Of a stretch of 64,000 nt of DNA, positions 13,591 through 27,952 are shown one piece after another (within the stretch, counting starts at the first letter, position 1; each line of letters starts with the position of its first letter). The stretch covers positions 2,604,001 to 2,668,000 of the forward strand of contig CM062386.1 in the NCBI GenBank assembly GCA_031310005.1, written 5' to 3'. The notes beneath the pieces are model-generated. The model was not told the origin of the DNA and did no database searches. It was given only the letters and a program-made list of their open reading frames with translations. The stretch comes from Dactylellina haptotyla (lineage: Eukaryota; Ascomycota; Orbiliomycetes; Orbiliales; Orbiliaceae). The position numbers and the translations under genes were made by a program.

Positions 13591-14761
13591 AATATAAAAT
13601 AAATTAATATATTTTATATAATCAATAATCTAGCTTATAAATTAAAAATAATTTTAAATTTTTTATTTTAAATTTTTTATTTTTAAATAAAAAATAATAA
13701 TTAATCTCCTAAAAATTTTAAACGTTATTTAAAAATATAAAAAAATTAAAAGAAGTTTTAAATATTATAATTAATTAATAAAAATTTTTTTAACCAACTC
13801 ATTTTATAATATAAAATAATATAAATAAAATTTAAATATAATATAAAAATATAAGCAAATATTAATTATTAAATTATTAATAATTAAATATATTAATTAT
13901 TTTTATTATTAAAAAATTAGTAAAATATATACTATTTAAAATATAAATTATTAAAATTAAAATAATACCAAAAGAAATATTAATTAATAAATAATCAATA
14001 TTTAAAAATATACTAAAAAATCTATTTAAAAATAAGTATTTAAATTTTTATTATTAATTTATAATTTTATATTATTATAAAATTATATAATATTAATAAT
14101 AAATATTAATAAACTATATTTAATTTTATAAAATTATAATTTAAAATTATCTTATTTAATTCAATAATTTTAAAATATATAACTAAATATAAAATATTTA
14201 ATATAAAATATTAAAATTTGTATTAAAATTTTATTACAAATAAATTATTATATTAAATTATATTTATATTAATTTTAAAATAATATAAAAAAATTTTAAA
14301 TATTTTATTTTAACTTTAATTATTTTTAATAAAATGTTTAACATTTAAATAAATTTTTTTAAATATATTAATTAACTTATATTTTAAAATTTAATAAATA
14401 AAATTATATTATTCTCTTAAATAATTAAAAAAATAATTAAATTATTTCTAGATTTTATTAAAATATTATTAGAATACTTAATTCTTATATAATAATTTAA
14501 ATATTCTTAATAAATAAATATTTAATTATAAAAATTATATTAAAAGAATTTATATAATATAACTGATTTAATATTAAAATTTTAATAAATGATAAAATCT
14601 AATGATAAAAATCTTTTTAAAAATAATATTTAATTAAAAATAATTATATAATATATAATATTATTAATTTTCTATACCATCTTTAAAATAATAAAAATTA
14701 TTTAATAAAAAATAATAATAAAAGAGTTTTTAATAAAAATTAAATAAAAATTAATTTTTTT

Positions 14762-14838
14762 TAAAAATAATTATAATATATTTCTTTATTTAATATTTTT
14801 TAAAAATAATTATAATATATTTCTTTATTTAATATTTT
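14762..14838. repeat. tandem duplication, 39-bp period, two copies
   Basis: The 39-bp unit beginning TAAAAATAATTATAATATAT occurs at 14,762 and again at 14,801, nearly identical. It lies in otherwise featureless AT-rich sequence (13.6-15.9 kb). Confidence 0.7.
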
Positions 14839-15902
14839 ATTTAAAAATTATTAATTCTTATTATTTATAAAATAATATTTATAAAATAATAATTATTAAA
14901 TAATAATTATAATTCTTTAATTAATAAAAATTGTTTAATAAATAATAATAGTAAAATCAATTAATAAAATTAAATAAAAAATATAATATAATATTTTTAA
15001 AAATTATAATATATTTTTTACTTATTTTTATCAATAATTTTTATATTATTATCTATAAAATAATAACTATTAAATAATAATTAATTTTTAAATATATAAT
15101 AAATTATATATTTATACTTATTTATATTTTAAAATATTTTAAAAAAACTTTAAAATTTTAAAATTTCTTATTAAAATTTTTAAAAATAATAAACATCTAA
15201 CATAAAGTTTAAATTTTTTAATTTTTAAAACTTTTATAAATTTTAAATTTTTAATATAATATAAAAATTTTATTTAATAAACTTAATAAAAATCTAAATT
15301 TTATATTATATTTAAAAATATTTTTATTATCTAATAGCTATTAGTAGTAATTAATTAAAATTTATTTCAAAAAATAAATTATATAAAATTTATAAATATA
15401 AAAAATATTCTAAAACACTAATACTAAAAATAAATTAAAATAGAAAAAATATTTCTAAAAATATAATTATTAATAAAATATAATCATTATTTATAAAATA
15501 ATTAATATGATATAGAAAGATATAAACCATCTATTTATATATAATATTTAAAGATAAAAATATATAATAAATAGAATTTTTATTTATTTTAATTTTTTTA
15601 AATTTATTTTATTATTATAAATTTAATATTTTAAATATATAATTTTATTTAAAATTTTATAATTAGTTAGTTAATATTTATTAAGATATTTTTATATTTA
15701 ATTTTATAATTTATTTTAAAAATTTAAAATTATATATAATAAAATAATTAAAATTAATATTATTATTATTATTTTTTATCACTATTATTATTATTTTTTT
15801 TATAATTTTCTTTATTATTTTTACTTTAAATTTTACTATTATATTACTATATCTTTTATTATTAGAATTTCATTTTTTGTTTATTATAAAAATCCGTTAT
15901 TA

Positions 15903-16015
15903 AATAATATAAATAATTTAATAAATAATATAAATAATTTAATAAATAATATAAATAGTTTAATAAATAATATAAATAATTTAATAAATAATATAAATAA
16001 TTTAATAAATAATAA
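15903..16015. repeat. minisatellite, 21-bp period, about 5 copies
   Basis: The unit AATAATATAAATAATTTAAT plus one base repeats every 21 bases (starts at 15,903, 15,924, 15,945 and onward) with a single G variant in one copy. The near-identity of the copies indicates recent expansion compared with the surrounding sequence. Confidence 0.85.
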
Positions 16016-16639
16016 AAACATTTACTTCTAATTTAAAAAAAAAGTATTTAAAAATTACTAAAAAAAAATTTTATTATTAAATATTTATAAATACATAGAG
16101 AAACCTAACTAATAAAAACAAAAATATAAAAAAATATTATTAAAAATAAAAGTAATTATATAAAAAATATAAATATAATAATAATAATAATAAAAAATAA
16201 AATAATATTTAATAATTTTAAACAAACTTTAAACATTTATTAATAACTTAATAAATTATTATATATTAATATAATAAAATAGATAATAATAATAATTTAT
16301 ATTTATAAAAATCTTAGTAATATTTTAAGTTTGTTAAATATTTATTAGTAAATAAAAAAATTTATAGTAAAAATTTTTATAGTTATAATTAATTTTATTA
16401 TAAATTATATAAAAAAATTAAAATTATAAAAAGAGTTATTATATTTTTATTAATGTATAATTATTTTATAAAATAAATATATAATTAATTAAACTATAAT
16501 TATAAAAACAATAAGTATTGTTAGAAAGCTATTAAGAAAATATATGAAATAATAAAAAATATATTTAAATAAAATATAATAAATAATAAATATTATTAAA
16601 AAAATTCTTTTTATTATTTAATTAATATTGTTTACTATT

Positions 16640-16860
16640 GTAGGTATATAAAATAATACATTCTATATTTTTTTATCTTTCCTATTTTATTATAATCTAT
16701 ATATTTAATTTCTTATTTTCTATTTTAGTATATTCCCTATTTATATATTATTTTATTTTATTTTTAATTTTTTTATTACAAATTATAATATTTTAAAATT
16801 ATAGAATATAATATTTATTATTTATAATATTTTATATAGTAAAATGATATATATATTAAT
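16640..16860 (+). repeat. dispersed direct repeat, copy 1 (mate at 26.32-26.67 kb)
   Basis: Shared words with the second copy include TATTATAATCTATATATTTAA, ATTATAATATTTTAAAATTATAGA and the end GTAAAATGATATA, in the same order and orientation. The copies are about 9.7 kb apart. Direct orientation and this spacing would fit the two LTRs of a decayed retroelement, but I could not define clean ends, a target duplication or coding relics between them. Confidence 0.45.
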
Positions 16861-16905
16861 ATACGTATAAATATAAATATTAACATTTATATTTATACGT
16901 ATATT
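16858..16905. repeat. perfect palindrome, 21-bp arms, 6-bp loop
   Basis: Arms 16,858-16,878 and 16,885-16,905 are exact inverse copies (core AATATACGTATAAATATAAA) around the loop ATTAAC. It sits directly at the end of the dispersed repeat and 16 bases before a 31-bp minisatellite. It could form a cruciform. A CpG is kept in each arm, which is rare in this block. Confidence 0.85.
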
Positions 16906-16920
16906 ATATATATATAATAT

Positions 16921-17060
16921 AAATATTAAATATTAATATATATATCAATATAAATATTAAATATTAATATATATATCAATATAAATATTAAATATTAATA
17001 TATATATCAATATAAATATTAAATATTAATATATATATCAATATAAATATTAAATATTAA
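16921..17060. repeat. minisatellite, 31-bp period, about 4.3 copies
   Basis: Units beginning AAATATTAAATATTAATATA start at 16,921, 16,952, 16,983, 17,014 and 17,045, giving an exact 31-bp period with essentially identical copies. Confidence 0.9.
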
Positions 17061-17319
17061 TATTTATATTTATATTTATATTATTATTATTAATATTATT
17101 ATTTTTTTTATATCAATCAAACTCCCTACTAATAAATTAATATGAGTATAGTAAAACTACTAATATCATATTTTATTTTGAAAAAAAAAAATTTTTGTAA
17201 AAAATTTAATAATATTAAAAAATATAAAACATTATAAAATTAAAAATATAAATTAATTCTAAAACGAAAATGACTTAGATAAATAATTTATAAGTATTAA
17301 ATATTATATTGTATTTAAC

Positions 17320-17424
17320 GATATTCTAAAAATTATACCACACTTGGTGATATTCTAAAAACTATACCACACTTAGCAATATTCTAAAAACTATATTACA
17401 CTTGGCAATATTTTAACACTTGGC
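17320..17424. repeat. minisatellite, 29-bp period, about 3.6 copies
   Basis: Units of the form (G/A)ATATTCTAAAAACTATACC plus CACTTGGC start at 17,320, 17,349, 17,378 and 17,407 (the last is shorter). The unit keeps C and G better than its surroundings. Degenerate CTTAGCAATA/CTTAACAATT words continue to about 17,530, so the array was probably longer. Confidence 0.8.
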
Positions 17425-17529
17425 TATACCCTATAAAAAAAACGACTTATTGTACTTAACAATTATATTGTATTTAATGATTCTAAAATATAACAAATTA
17501 ATAATGTACTTAGCAATAAATTTATAATA

Positions 17530-20500
17530 TACTAATAATATACTTAATAAACTTATACTATTTATATATATTAAGATAGTAAACCTTACTCTACAATATT
17601 TTAAAAAAATGTATGAAAAAGAAAACTTATAAAATAAATATTTAATTGAAAAAAAACTATATAAAAAATTAATGCTATGCTACTATTCTATAAGTATTTA
17701 TTGATGATATTTATTGAGATTATTGAGACTATCGAGATTATCGAGAAATAAATTAAATAGTTAATAGATCAATTAATCAATCGATTAAACAATTAATCAA
17801 TCTATTAGTTAAATAATTAAAAAAAAATATATTTTATTATTTAAATATAAATTTTTCTATTGATATTGATGGGGAAGTGTTAGTTACTTTTATTAATTCT
17901 ATATTAACTAATAGTTTAATAATAAATAATAAAAAAAAATAAAAAAATAAAAGGAATAAAAAAAATAATAATATTACTAATAATAGTAATTATGGAGAAA
18001 ACTTTAATAATAAAACTAAAAATAACAATAATAAAAATAAAAGTAAGTAGAAATAATATAAAAAATATAATTTTTTGAAATAAATGTATATATAAGATAA
18101 TGGTAAAATTAATTTTATTATTATTTATTATAATATTTATTATAAAGATTATATAATTAATAATTTTTTATAATTTTATATAAAGAATATAATAATAGTT
18201 AGTTTTAAAATTAAAAAAACTTTTTATATTTTAATAAAAAAATTAATTTATATATTAAATTAAAAATTATATTTTAATATAATTTTATTTTAAAAAATTA
18301 ATTTTAAAAATTTATTTGTTATAATTTATAAATGATAAAAAAATAATTATAAAATTAAATTTATATTAAAAGAATAAATAAAAATTTAAAAAATATTAAA
18401 AAAATTTAATTATAAAATTATGTGTTATTTAAAAATTTTAATTTTAAATAGTAATTATATTTATAAAAGATATTAGATAAGTTTATATTTTATATATAGT
18501 AAAATAATAATAATTTAATTAATAAAATTAAAAATCTTAAAATATTTTTAATATTTTAATAAAAAGGATAATTTAATTATTATTTTAAAATATTTATAAT
18601 TATAAAAATATTATTATATGGAAAGTTTTTAATTAAAAAATTAAAATTAAATAAAAATATTAAAATTATGCATTTATAAAATATATAAATAAATTAATAA
18701 AGATATTAATTATTAAAAATAAAATGAACATTTTTAATATATTATTAATAATGTAAATTTTATTATTATTAATATTATTAAGTAGTATTACTAATATTAT
18801 ACTTAATATTAATTTAATAAATTTTTATATATTAAAGATATTTATATTAGAAATATTAAAATTTAATATTATATTAATTTTTACTATATATATATAGGAA
18901 TTGTTACACAATAATATTATAATATTATAAAAATATAAATTAATAAATTTAATTAAATAGATTAAAGAAATATATATATATTATTTATTTATAATAAAAA
19001 TTAAAATAAAATAAAAATTATTTTAATAATTAAATATTTAATTAAATTTAATTATATTTATATTTATATGATAATATTTATTATATAAAAATTCTATATT
19101 AAGAATAAAATATTTTAATATTTAATTATTTATTAAAAATAAATTATTATTTATTAATAATTAAGGATTATTTTATTAAAAAATTAATAAAATATTATTA
19201 TTTAATTATAATAATATAAAATATTTTAAAAAATATAATAATATAGAATTAAAAATTATTTTAAAAAATTAAATAGAGTATAATTTAAAAGTTAATGTTA
19301 TAAAAATTATTTTATAATTATTTAAATTTATAATTTAAATAATTTTTTTAATAATATGGGATAATGCTAAAATAAATAATACTTTTATAATATTTATTAA
19401 AATTTTAATTTTAAAATTGAAAATAATTAAATTAAGATAATTAAAAATATATAATTTTAGAGATGATAAATTAGTTAATAATTAAAAAAAAATATAGTTT
19501 TAGAAATATATTTAAAATTATTAATTAGACTATTATATAATTTTATATAATAATTTATAATAATATTAGTATATAAGTAATTTATTTTAAATTTATTTTT
19601 AATTAAAGTATTTTATATAATATATTTTTATTAAATTTAGAAATTATAATTTAATATGTTAAAATTAAAAAAAATATTTTTATATAAAATTAATTATTAA
19701 AAATATTAATTATTTTAAATAAAAATTAAATTAAATAAAATTAAAAATTAAATAAAGGTTTTATATTATTAATAAAATTAATAAGTAAGTAGTAGGTTTA
19801 AGTGTTATATTTATATTTAATTATAAATTTTAATTTAATATTATTAATAAAAATTTATTAAATAAATAAAATTATAAATAAAATAAATTGATAATATAAT
19901 TACTTTATATTTAAAAATTGTTAAATATTATTAAATAAAATAATTTATAATTTACCTATTTAAATAAAGTATAATTTAAATTTTATATTTTTTAATAAAT
20001 AAATTAAAATATAATTTTATTTTAAAATAATTATTTTAATAAAAATTATTAATAATTATTAAAAATATAAAAATATAATAAAATTAACATTTTAATTTAT
20101 AAAAGGAAAAATAAATAGTTAATTTATAATCTTTTTATTAAAAAATTTAAAATATATTTATATTAGAAGATTTTAATAAAAATAATATTATTATTAAATA
20201 AAAAGATTCTTTTAATTAATAAAAAATATATATAATAAAACAATTTTATATAATTAAATATAAATTAATATTAATATTATATTGATTATTTATATTAATA
20301 AAATAATAATATTATTATAAATTAATAATTTTTTAGAATAATATTTAATAAAAAAATTAAATTATTAAAATTATTAAAATATAAATAATTTTATTTAATA
20401 AAAAATAATAAAAAAAATAAATTAATAAAAATAAATTAATTTTTTTTTTTTTTTTTATTATTATTAAGATAAAAATATTATATAAAATTTTATGTAAATT

Positions 20501-22225
20501 ATATAAAATTAATTTATATAAAAGGAAAGATAATAATTAACTTAAATATTTATATTTTATATAAATATAAAATAAATAAAATATATTTTATTAATTTATC
20601 TATATTTATTAATAAATTTACTATAATATATAGTAATATTTGTTAAATTTTTATTAATAAATATTATATAAAATGTTATATAAAATGTTTTTATTTAAAA
20701 TAAATAATTTTAAAATTTAATATTATTTAAAAAGTAATTAATTAATAAAAATATATAAAAATATTATATATTAAAAAAATTATTATTAAAAAAAATTTAT
20801 AATAATTTTTAATAATAAAAATTATTTTATTCTAAAATTTAATAAAATAAAATATTTTAAAAAAAGTATATTTGTTAATTATTATTAAAACAATATTTTA
20901 TCAAGTATAATAAGTATTTGTAATTTATATAGTGGTGTATTTAAAGTATAATTAAAAATAATTTAAAATTATATAAAATATAAAATATTAAAATTATATA
21001 ATAATTTTTATAAAATCTCTAATTTTAATTAAAAAAATATTAAATAGTATTTACTAATACATATTAATGTTATTATTATTTAAAATGTTAATATATTGTT
21101 TGATATTAATTAGTTTTTAAAAATTTTTATAAAAATATATTATAAATTTCTTTTGATTTATATTTTAAGTATAATTAAATACTATTAATAAAAATTTAAG
21201 AGATATTATTATTATTAATTATAAATAATTTATTTTAATAAATAATATTAGTTTAAAATATTATTAATTTAATAATTATATTTTAATAAATTATAATAAT
21301 TATTTTTATAATAATTTAAAAATATAATATATTATTTATAAATAATTTTAAAATATATAATTTATAATTTATTTATAATAATAAAAATAATACTTAAAGT
21401 ATAATATTATATATTAAAAATATTAATTAATTTTAATAAAATATTAATAAAAATAAAATAAACAAGATTAATAATATTAATAATAAAATTTTATTTTTTA
21501 ATTAATAAAATTTATATAATTAATTATATATATATATTAATAAATAATATTTAATTTAGTAAAATTACTATTCTAAATTAAAAATATAATAATTTAAATT
21601 AAGTAAGAGTTATAAATATATATATTTATTATTAAATATAAATTAAAGATTTTTTAAAATAATAATATTAATCTTTTATTAATAAAGAAAGAATAGGAAT
21701 TTTATTAAAAAAAAAAATTAAAAATAAATAATATAATATTAAAAATATTTAATATTAATTTAAATATTTTATTTATTATAAATAAGGTAATTTTAACAAT
21801 AAATATTTTATTAATTAAATAAAGTATAATTTTAATATAATATTTTAATAAATATAAATATTTTATTTATTATAAAATAAAATATAGAATAATATTAATT
21901 AAAATATAATATAATTAAATAAAAATATTATAGATTATTAAAAGTATTAAAAATTATATTTTTAAGTATATATTTTATTTTAAAATTAATATATAAATAT
22001 TAATATAATAATTAAATATATTTATAATTAATTTATTAAAAATTAATAATTTAATAATTAATTTAAATATAATTATTTAAATTTAATATTAAGTATATAT
22101 TTAATATTAAGTATATTATAATTAATAATTTATTAAAATATTTTATAATAAATAAAGAAATATTTTAATAAAAAAATGAAAAAATATTGATAATTTTATT
22201 AATAGAAAATTAAATAATATAATAT
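17530..22225. other. AT-rich degenerate sequence
   Basis: No end-defined element. At 17,705-17,760 there are short near-repeats of ATTGAGATTATTGAGACTAT, and at 17,770-17,815 repeated AATCAAT words. The rest is AT-rich sequence without recognisable coding frames. It could be the interior of the element proposed between the 16.64- and 26.32-kb repeats. Confidence 0.4.
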
Positions 22226-22229
22226 TTAA

Positions 22230-22332
22230 TAATATTTTAAAAATTATTATAAAAATAAATTAATATTTTAAAAATTATTATAAAAATAAATTAATATTTT
22301 TAAAATTATTATAAAAATAAATTAATATTTTT
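22230..22332. repeat. minisatellite, 31-bp period, about 3.3 copies
   Basis: Units starting TAATATTTTAAAAATTATTA occur at 22,230, 22,261, 22,292 and 22,323. The period equals that of the 16.9-kb array, but the sequence is different. Confidence 0.8.
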
Positions 22333-22339
22333 AATTATT

Positions 22340-25300
22340 TATAAATATTAAAGAAATTTATAAATATATTATAATATTTATTTTTATTATAAAAAAATAT
22401 TTAAATATATTATATTAAATAATATTTTTAATAAAAAAGATAATTATAATTTTTATAAATAAATTATTATAATATTTAAAAATATATATATACTTAAAAA
22501 TTATATAATAATAATAAATATAAAAATATTAAAATAATATATTAAAAATAATTAATCAATATTATTAAAAATATTATATTAAATATATAAATAATATTAA
22601 TATTATATTAATATTCAAAAAAACTATACTTATATTAAAAATATAAATTTTAAAAAAATTTAAATATAATATATATATTTATATTATATAAAAAAATTAT
22701 ATTATTAATATTAAATATTATATTATTAATTAAATAAAAATAAAACAATTCTAATAATAATATTTTTTATATAATAAAATTCTTAAAAATAATTCTTAAT
22801 AATAAATTAAAAAATAAAATATTATTAAAAATATATAAATAATTATATTATTAATTATCCTAATAATAATTAATATTAAAATGGTAGAACTATTATTATT
22901 TTATATAAATAAATAGAAGTGTATATTATAAAAGAAAATAATAAAATAAAATAATTGGAGAATAATAATAAAGTTAAAAAAATATTATAATTATTAATAA
23001 AATTATATCTAAAATTAATATAAATATTCTATATTGAATCTATCTATTATTAAAAATATCTAATAAAATAATTATAATATTTAAAAATTAAAAAATTAAA
23101 ATTATAAAAAATATTTATATATATTATTATTAAAAAAAATATATTAATACTTAAATTAATATATTTATAAAAAAAAATTATTTAATAAAAAGAGAAAAGA
23201 ATAAGCCACCTAAATATTTAAAAATTTTATAAATAAACAAATATAAACTTTTATTTAAAATATATATATATATATATATATACTTATATATATATTTAAA
23301 ATATTTATTATCCCAAATACCTCTACTACTAAAACAACATTTTTATATAAGATAAATAATATTTATAATAGTATTATTTTTATTTAAATATTACTTTTAT
23401 TATAATTATTATTTTTTTATTATTAATATAAAATTATTTATTTTTAGTTATAATATTATTATAATATATATATATAATATTAAAATTATAAAAATATATT
23501 TATTATATTAATAAATTTTATTAAAAATATTCCTATTAATAAATAAATTTATAATAATATAAAAATATTAATTTCTTATATAAAAATTAATAATTTTATA
23601 TCTATAAATTTAAAAATTTATAAAAAATTTGAAATTATATTATTATAATTAAAAATATTAAATAAAAAAAAATTTTGAAATTATATTAAATATAATAAAA
23701 TATTAAAAAAATAATTATATTATTGATAAAAATATATTTTAAAATTAATAATAATTTATAAAAAAATTAATTATTTTAATAAAAAATATTCTCTATAAAT
23801 AAATATAAATATTATTATTATTCATCAAGTAAATTATATATTATTATAATATAATAATAAAAATTTTAATATTTAACTTTAATTTAATTCTTAAAATTAA
23901 AAATATTAATAAAACTAATAAAATAATTATTAGTTTTAAAAATAAGAAATTAGATAACATCAAAACTAATAAAATTATATTATAAAAACTTATTAATTAT
24001 AATTATAATATAAATAATTATGGCTTATTTTATAAAATACTAAAAACATAACCCTTTATATAATAAAAAATCACTATATCTATTATTTTTATTATCTTTA
24101 TATTAGATGAATTTATAAATAAAAATTTAGTAAATAATAAATAATAAATATTAAATTAATAAACTAAAAAAATAAAATAATTTTAAATAATAAATAAAAC
24201 AATTATAATAATATATTTTATAAATTTTAAAAATAATATATTTAAAAAAGTAATATTATATTAACTTTTAAATTTTTTTATTTATAAATAATAATTATTA
24301 TTAAAATAAATTAAATATTTCACTTATATATATTAATTTTATTTATAAAAAATAATATAAAAATAAATTAATTAAAAAAATTTAAAAAAATTTTATTACT
24401 TAATATTAGATAATATTATTATTATAATTATTATAAAAAAAAAAAAAAAAATAAAATAAAAAAATAAAATAAATGTTTTAAAAATATTATTAAATATATT
24501 AAATTAATAAAAATATTATAATATTAAAAATATTTATTAAATTATTTATTATATTAAATAATAATTTAAATATTATTTTTTTTATATAAAATATATTTTT
24601 AAATATAATATTTATTAAATATATATTAAAAATTTAATATTATAAAATATAATAAAAATTTATGTTAAAATTAATTTAATAATTATATTATTTAAATAAT
24701 AAATAATAAATTTTAATTAAATATTTTTAAACAAATCCTATCACTTATATATAATTTTAAAAATTATAAATTTATATAATAAATAATAATTTAAAATTAT
24801 TTTAAATATATATTAGTTGAGAAATTTGAATTTTCATTTAATTAAAATATATTTTTATATATTATTATTATAATAGTGGTAATATTAAAAAAATATAAAA
24901 AAATAATAAATATAATAATATTATTAATATAAATAATATTTTTAATTAATTATAAACTATATTATTTAAAATAATAATAAAAAAATTATATTATAAATAA
25001 TTATAAAAAATTATAGATTCTTAATAAACTATATTAATTAAAAATTTAATTTTTATTATTATTATTAATGTTTTAAAATAAAAGATAATATAAAATAATA
25101 ATAAAATTAATTTTATAATTTTTTTTAACAAATTATATAAAAAATCTATTTATTATATAGTATATATTAATTTATGTTTTAATAAAATATATTATTTTAT
25201 AATATACCTATATTATTAAAATATAAATTAATAATTATATTAATTATTATTTTAATATTTATATTAAAATATTACTAAATAAATATAAATATATTAATTT

Positions 25301-26310
25301 TATAAAATATTATTTTTTTTAATAAATAAAAATTTAAAAAATTAAATTAGTTAAAGATTTTTATTATAATAAAATATTAAAATAATAGTATAATGAAGTA
25401 ATTATTAATTATAATTTAATAAAATATAAAAAAATATTAAATATAATATATTAAGATTATATATATATTATATAATAAAAATATATAATAAAAAAAAAAG
25501 TATTTTATTAATATAACATTACATATATTTTTATTTTAGTTATTTTATAATTTATTAAAATATTATTATTAATAAATAAATTATATTTTTATAATATATT
25601 ATAATATTGCTATATTATACTTAATTAAAAATAATAATATTAATTTTTAAATAAAATTTATTATAACATACTAATAATAAATTAAATTTTTAATTACTAT
25701 AATAAACAATTATTATTATTATTACTACCTAATTATTAAATTTAATTTATTAAATTTATTATATTAATTATATAATATAATACTATTACCAATATTTTTA
25801 TTAATTAAAAATAATAAAATAATCAAAATATAGAAAATGAATTATTTATTATTTTAAATAATAATTATAAAGTATTTAATAAAGTAATATATATAATATT
25901 ATTTATAATTATATAAATATATTATTTATTCTTTTTAATTATAATATAATATATAAATATATAAAAAAATTATTATATTTTATAAATTATTTTATTAAAA
26001 GATAACTATTATTATTAAATTTTAAAATAAAATTTATATATTATTATATTTTTAATTTAAAAGCTATAACATACTAATCCTTTTATTTAATTAGATAAAT
26101 AAAATTTTAATAATATTTTTAAATACCTATAATTTTAATAAATATATCAACCCAAAAAATAATATTAATAATAATATTAATAATATAAATTAAAATATTA
26201 ATAATATTATTATAATATAATTAATAATGTTATTATTAATAATTTTTAATAAAAAAGTAACACTATATTAATATTATTATTTTATATTTTATAACTATAA
26301 GATAATTATA
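22340..26310. other. AT-rich degenerate sequence with simple repeats
   Basis: Contains a (TA)n microsatellite at about 23,260-23,282 and A-rich runs near 24,436. I found no coding relic or element end. Confidence 0.4.
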
Positions 26311-26319
26311 TTATAAAAA

Positions 26320-26670
26320 AAAAAATTATAAATATATAAAATAATATATTTTATATTTTTTTTATTTTTTTTTCCTATTCTATTATAATCTATATATTTA
26401 ATTTTTTATTTTTTATTTTAATATATTTCCTACTTATATATATAAAATATAATTATTTTATATATATTTAAAGTAAATAATAAGGATTTTTATTTTTATT
26501 ATATATATATTTTTTTTAATTATTTTTTTTATATATATAATATATTTATATATTGATTTATTCTATTCTTTTAATTCTTCTATTATAAATTATAACATTC
26601 TAAAATTATAGAGTATAGCGTTTACTGCTTATAGTGCTTTATGTAGTAAGGTGATATACAGCGAGCTGAT
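26320..26670 (+). repeat. dispersed direct repeat, copy 2 (mate at 16.64-16.86 kb)
   Basis: Same sequence order as the 16.6-kb copy, with about 110 extra bases in the middle (26,445-26,560). Its 3' part (26,600-26,670, with AGTATAGCGTTTACTGCTTA and GATATACAGCGAGCTGA) keeps more C and G than copy 1, where the same positions read T and A. That is the direction expected of RIP on one copy. Confidence 0.45.
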
Positions 26671-26679
26671 TCTCATCTC

Positions 26680-27404
26680 TATTTAATACATACTTTTATA
26701 ATAATAAAAAAAAAGAGTAATATTTTTAAAATCTATATTAATATTATTTAATTTTATTTAAACAATATAATTATATAAATAATTATATAATAAAAAAAAA
26801 TAATAAATTTTTAAATAATAAAATAATATTAGAATTTAAAAATACTTTAGTAATTAATAACTATATAATAAAAAATATTTATTATTATTTAAATAATATT
26901 TTTATTAAAATTAATTATATTAATAATTATTATTAAAAGTTAGTTAATTCAAAATTTATTAATATTTATTAAGTTATTATTTTTATATATTGAATAAATA
27001 TATTGTAAAATTTTATCTAAATAAATAAAAACTTATAAAATTGGTTAATAGATTTTTAGTATTAAAAAAAAAAAAAAAAAAAAAATTTTTATTTAAAAAA
27101 TATTATATTTAATTATATTTTATAAATTTTAATAAGCTTTTAACGGACTCTATTTATTTATTAAATTTTAAATAAGAATTAAATATTTAAAATTTAATAA
27201 AGAAATTTAAAATTTAGAAAATTTAAATAAAATAAAATTTTTAAAAAAAATAAATAAATTTATTATTAATTATTATAATTTTAAATAAGTTACTAAATAT
27301 TTATTAATAAATAAAATATTATTTTATTTTTATTTAAATAAAATATCTTTTATTAATAATTTAGAAAATGGGAGTTTAATAATAAAATAAAATATATTTT
27401 ATTA
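26680..27404. other. AT-rich spacer with a 22-A run
   Basis: AT-rich sequence before the Ty3/Gypsy fossil. A homopolymer of about 22 A lies at 27,064-27,085. Nothing else is recognisable. Confidence 0.4.
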
Positions 27405-27409
27405 TTTAG

Positions 27410-27952
27410 TGTCACAGACCACGAGTCTTAACAGTATAAATACCTATATTGTGTTTTGCGCTATACTATTTTAATTTCTACTACCATATTTTATATTTAT
27501 AAATATATATTATTTTTAGTATGTTTGTTTGTGAAATCTATATATTTATTTAAAATATTATATTATGGTATAATATAAATATTTATTTATTTATTTTTTA
27601 ACTTAGATAAGTAATATAAAAATTTTTAAAAATTTATTTATTTATATGTTTTATTTATATAAACATATGAGAAAAATGAATTTTTAAAGATGTTTTATGA
27701 TATTTATATATATAAGATTATTGTTAGGATTGATGAAAATATTCTTATTTTCATTAATTAATTTAAATATAATTCAATATTTAATTATTTTTATTCTATT
27801 GTTGTTATATATTTTAAATAAGTTATTTTCAATATTTTATAACTTTATATATATTTTTACTAAGAAACCTAGGTATTTTAAGTAAAAAAGTTTTATATAT
27901 CTTAATATTACATATTTATATTATTATATTAGGTAGTATATAAAGTGTAATA
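27410..27952 (+). repeat. 5' LTR of the Ty3/Gypsy fossil
   Basis: 543 bp, aligned end to end with the 3' LTR. It keeps TGTCACAGACCACGAGTCTT at its start, where the 3' LTR has only transition differences. A TATAAATA-type box lies about 30 bases from the left end. The open frame at 27,697-27,885 lies wholly inside this LTR and is not a gene. Confidence 0.85.

Noticed and set aside
15903-17424. CRISPR-like array
   Set aside because: The repeats are contiguous tandem units without unique spacers, and the organism is a fungus.
27697-27885. 62-residue hydrophobic open frame
   Set aside because: It is wholly within the 5' LTR of the retroelement fossil; the equivalent frame is not kept in the 3' LTR.
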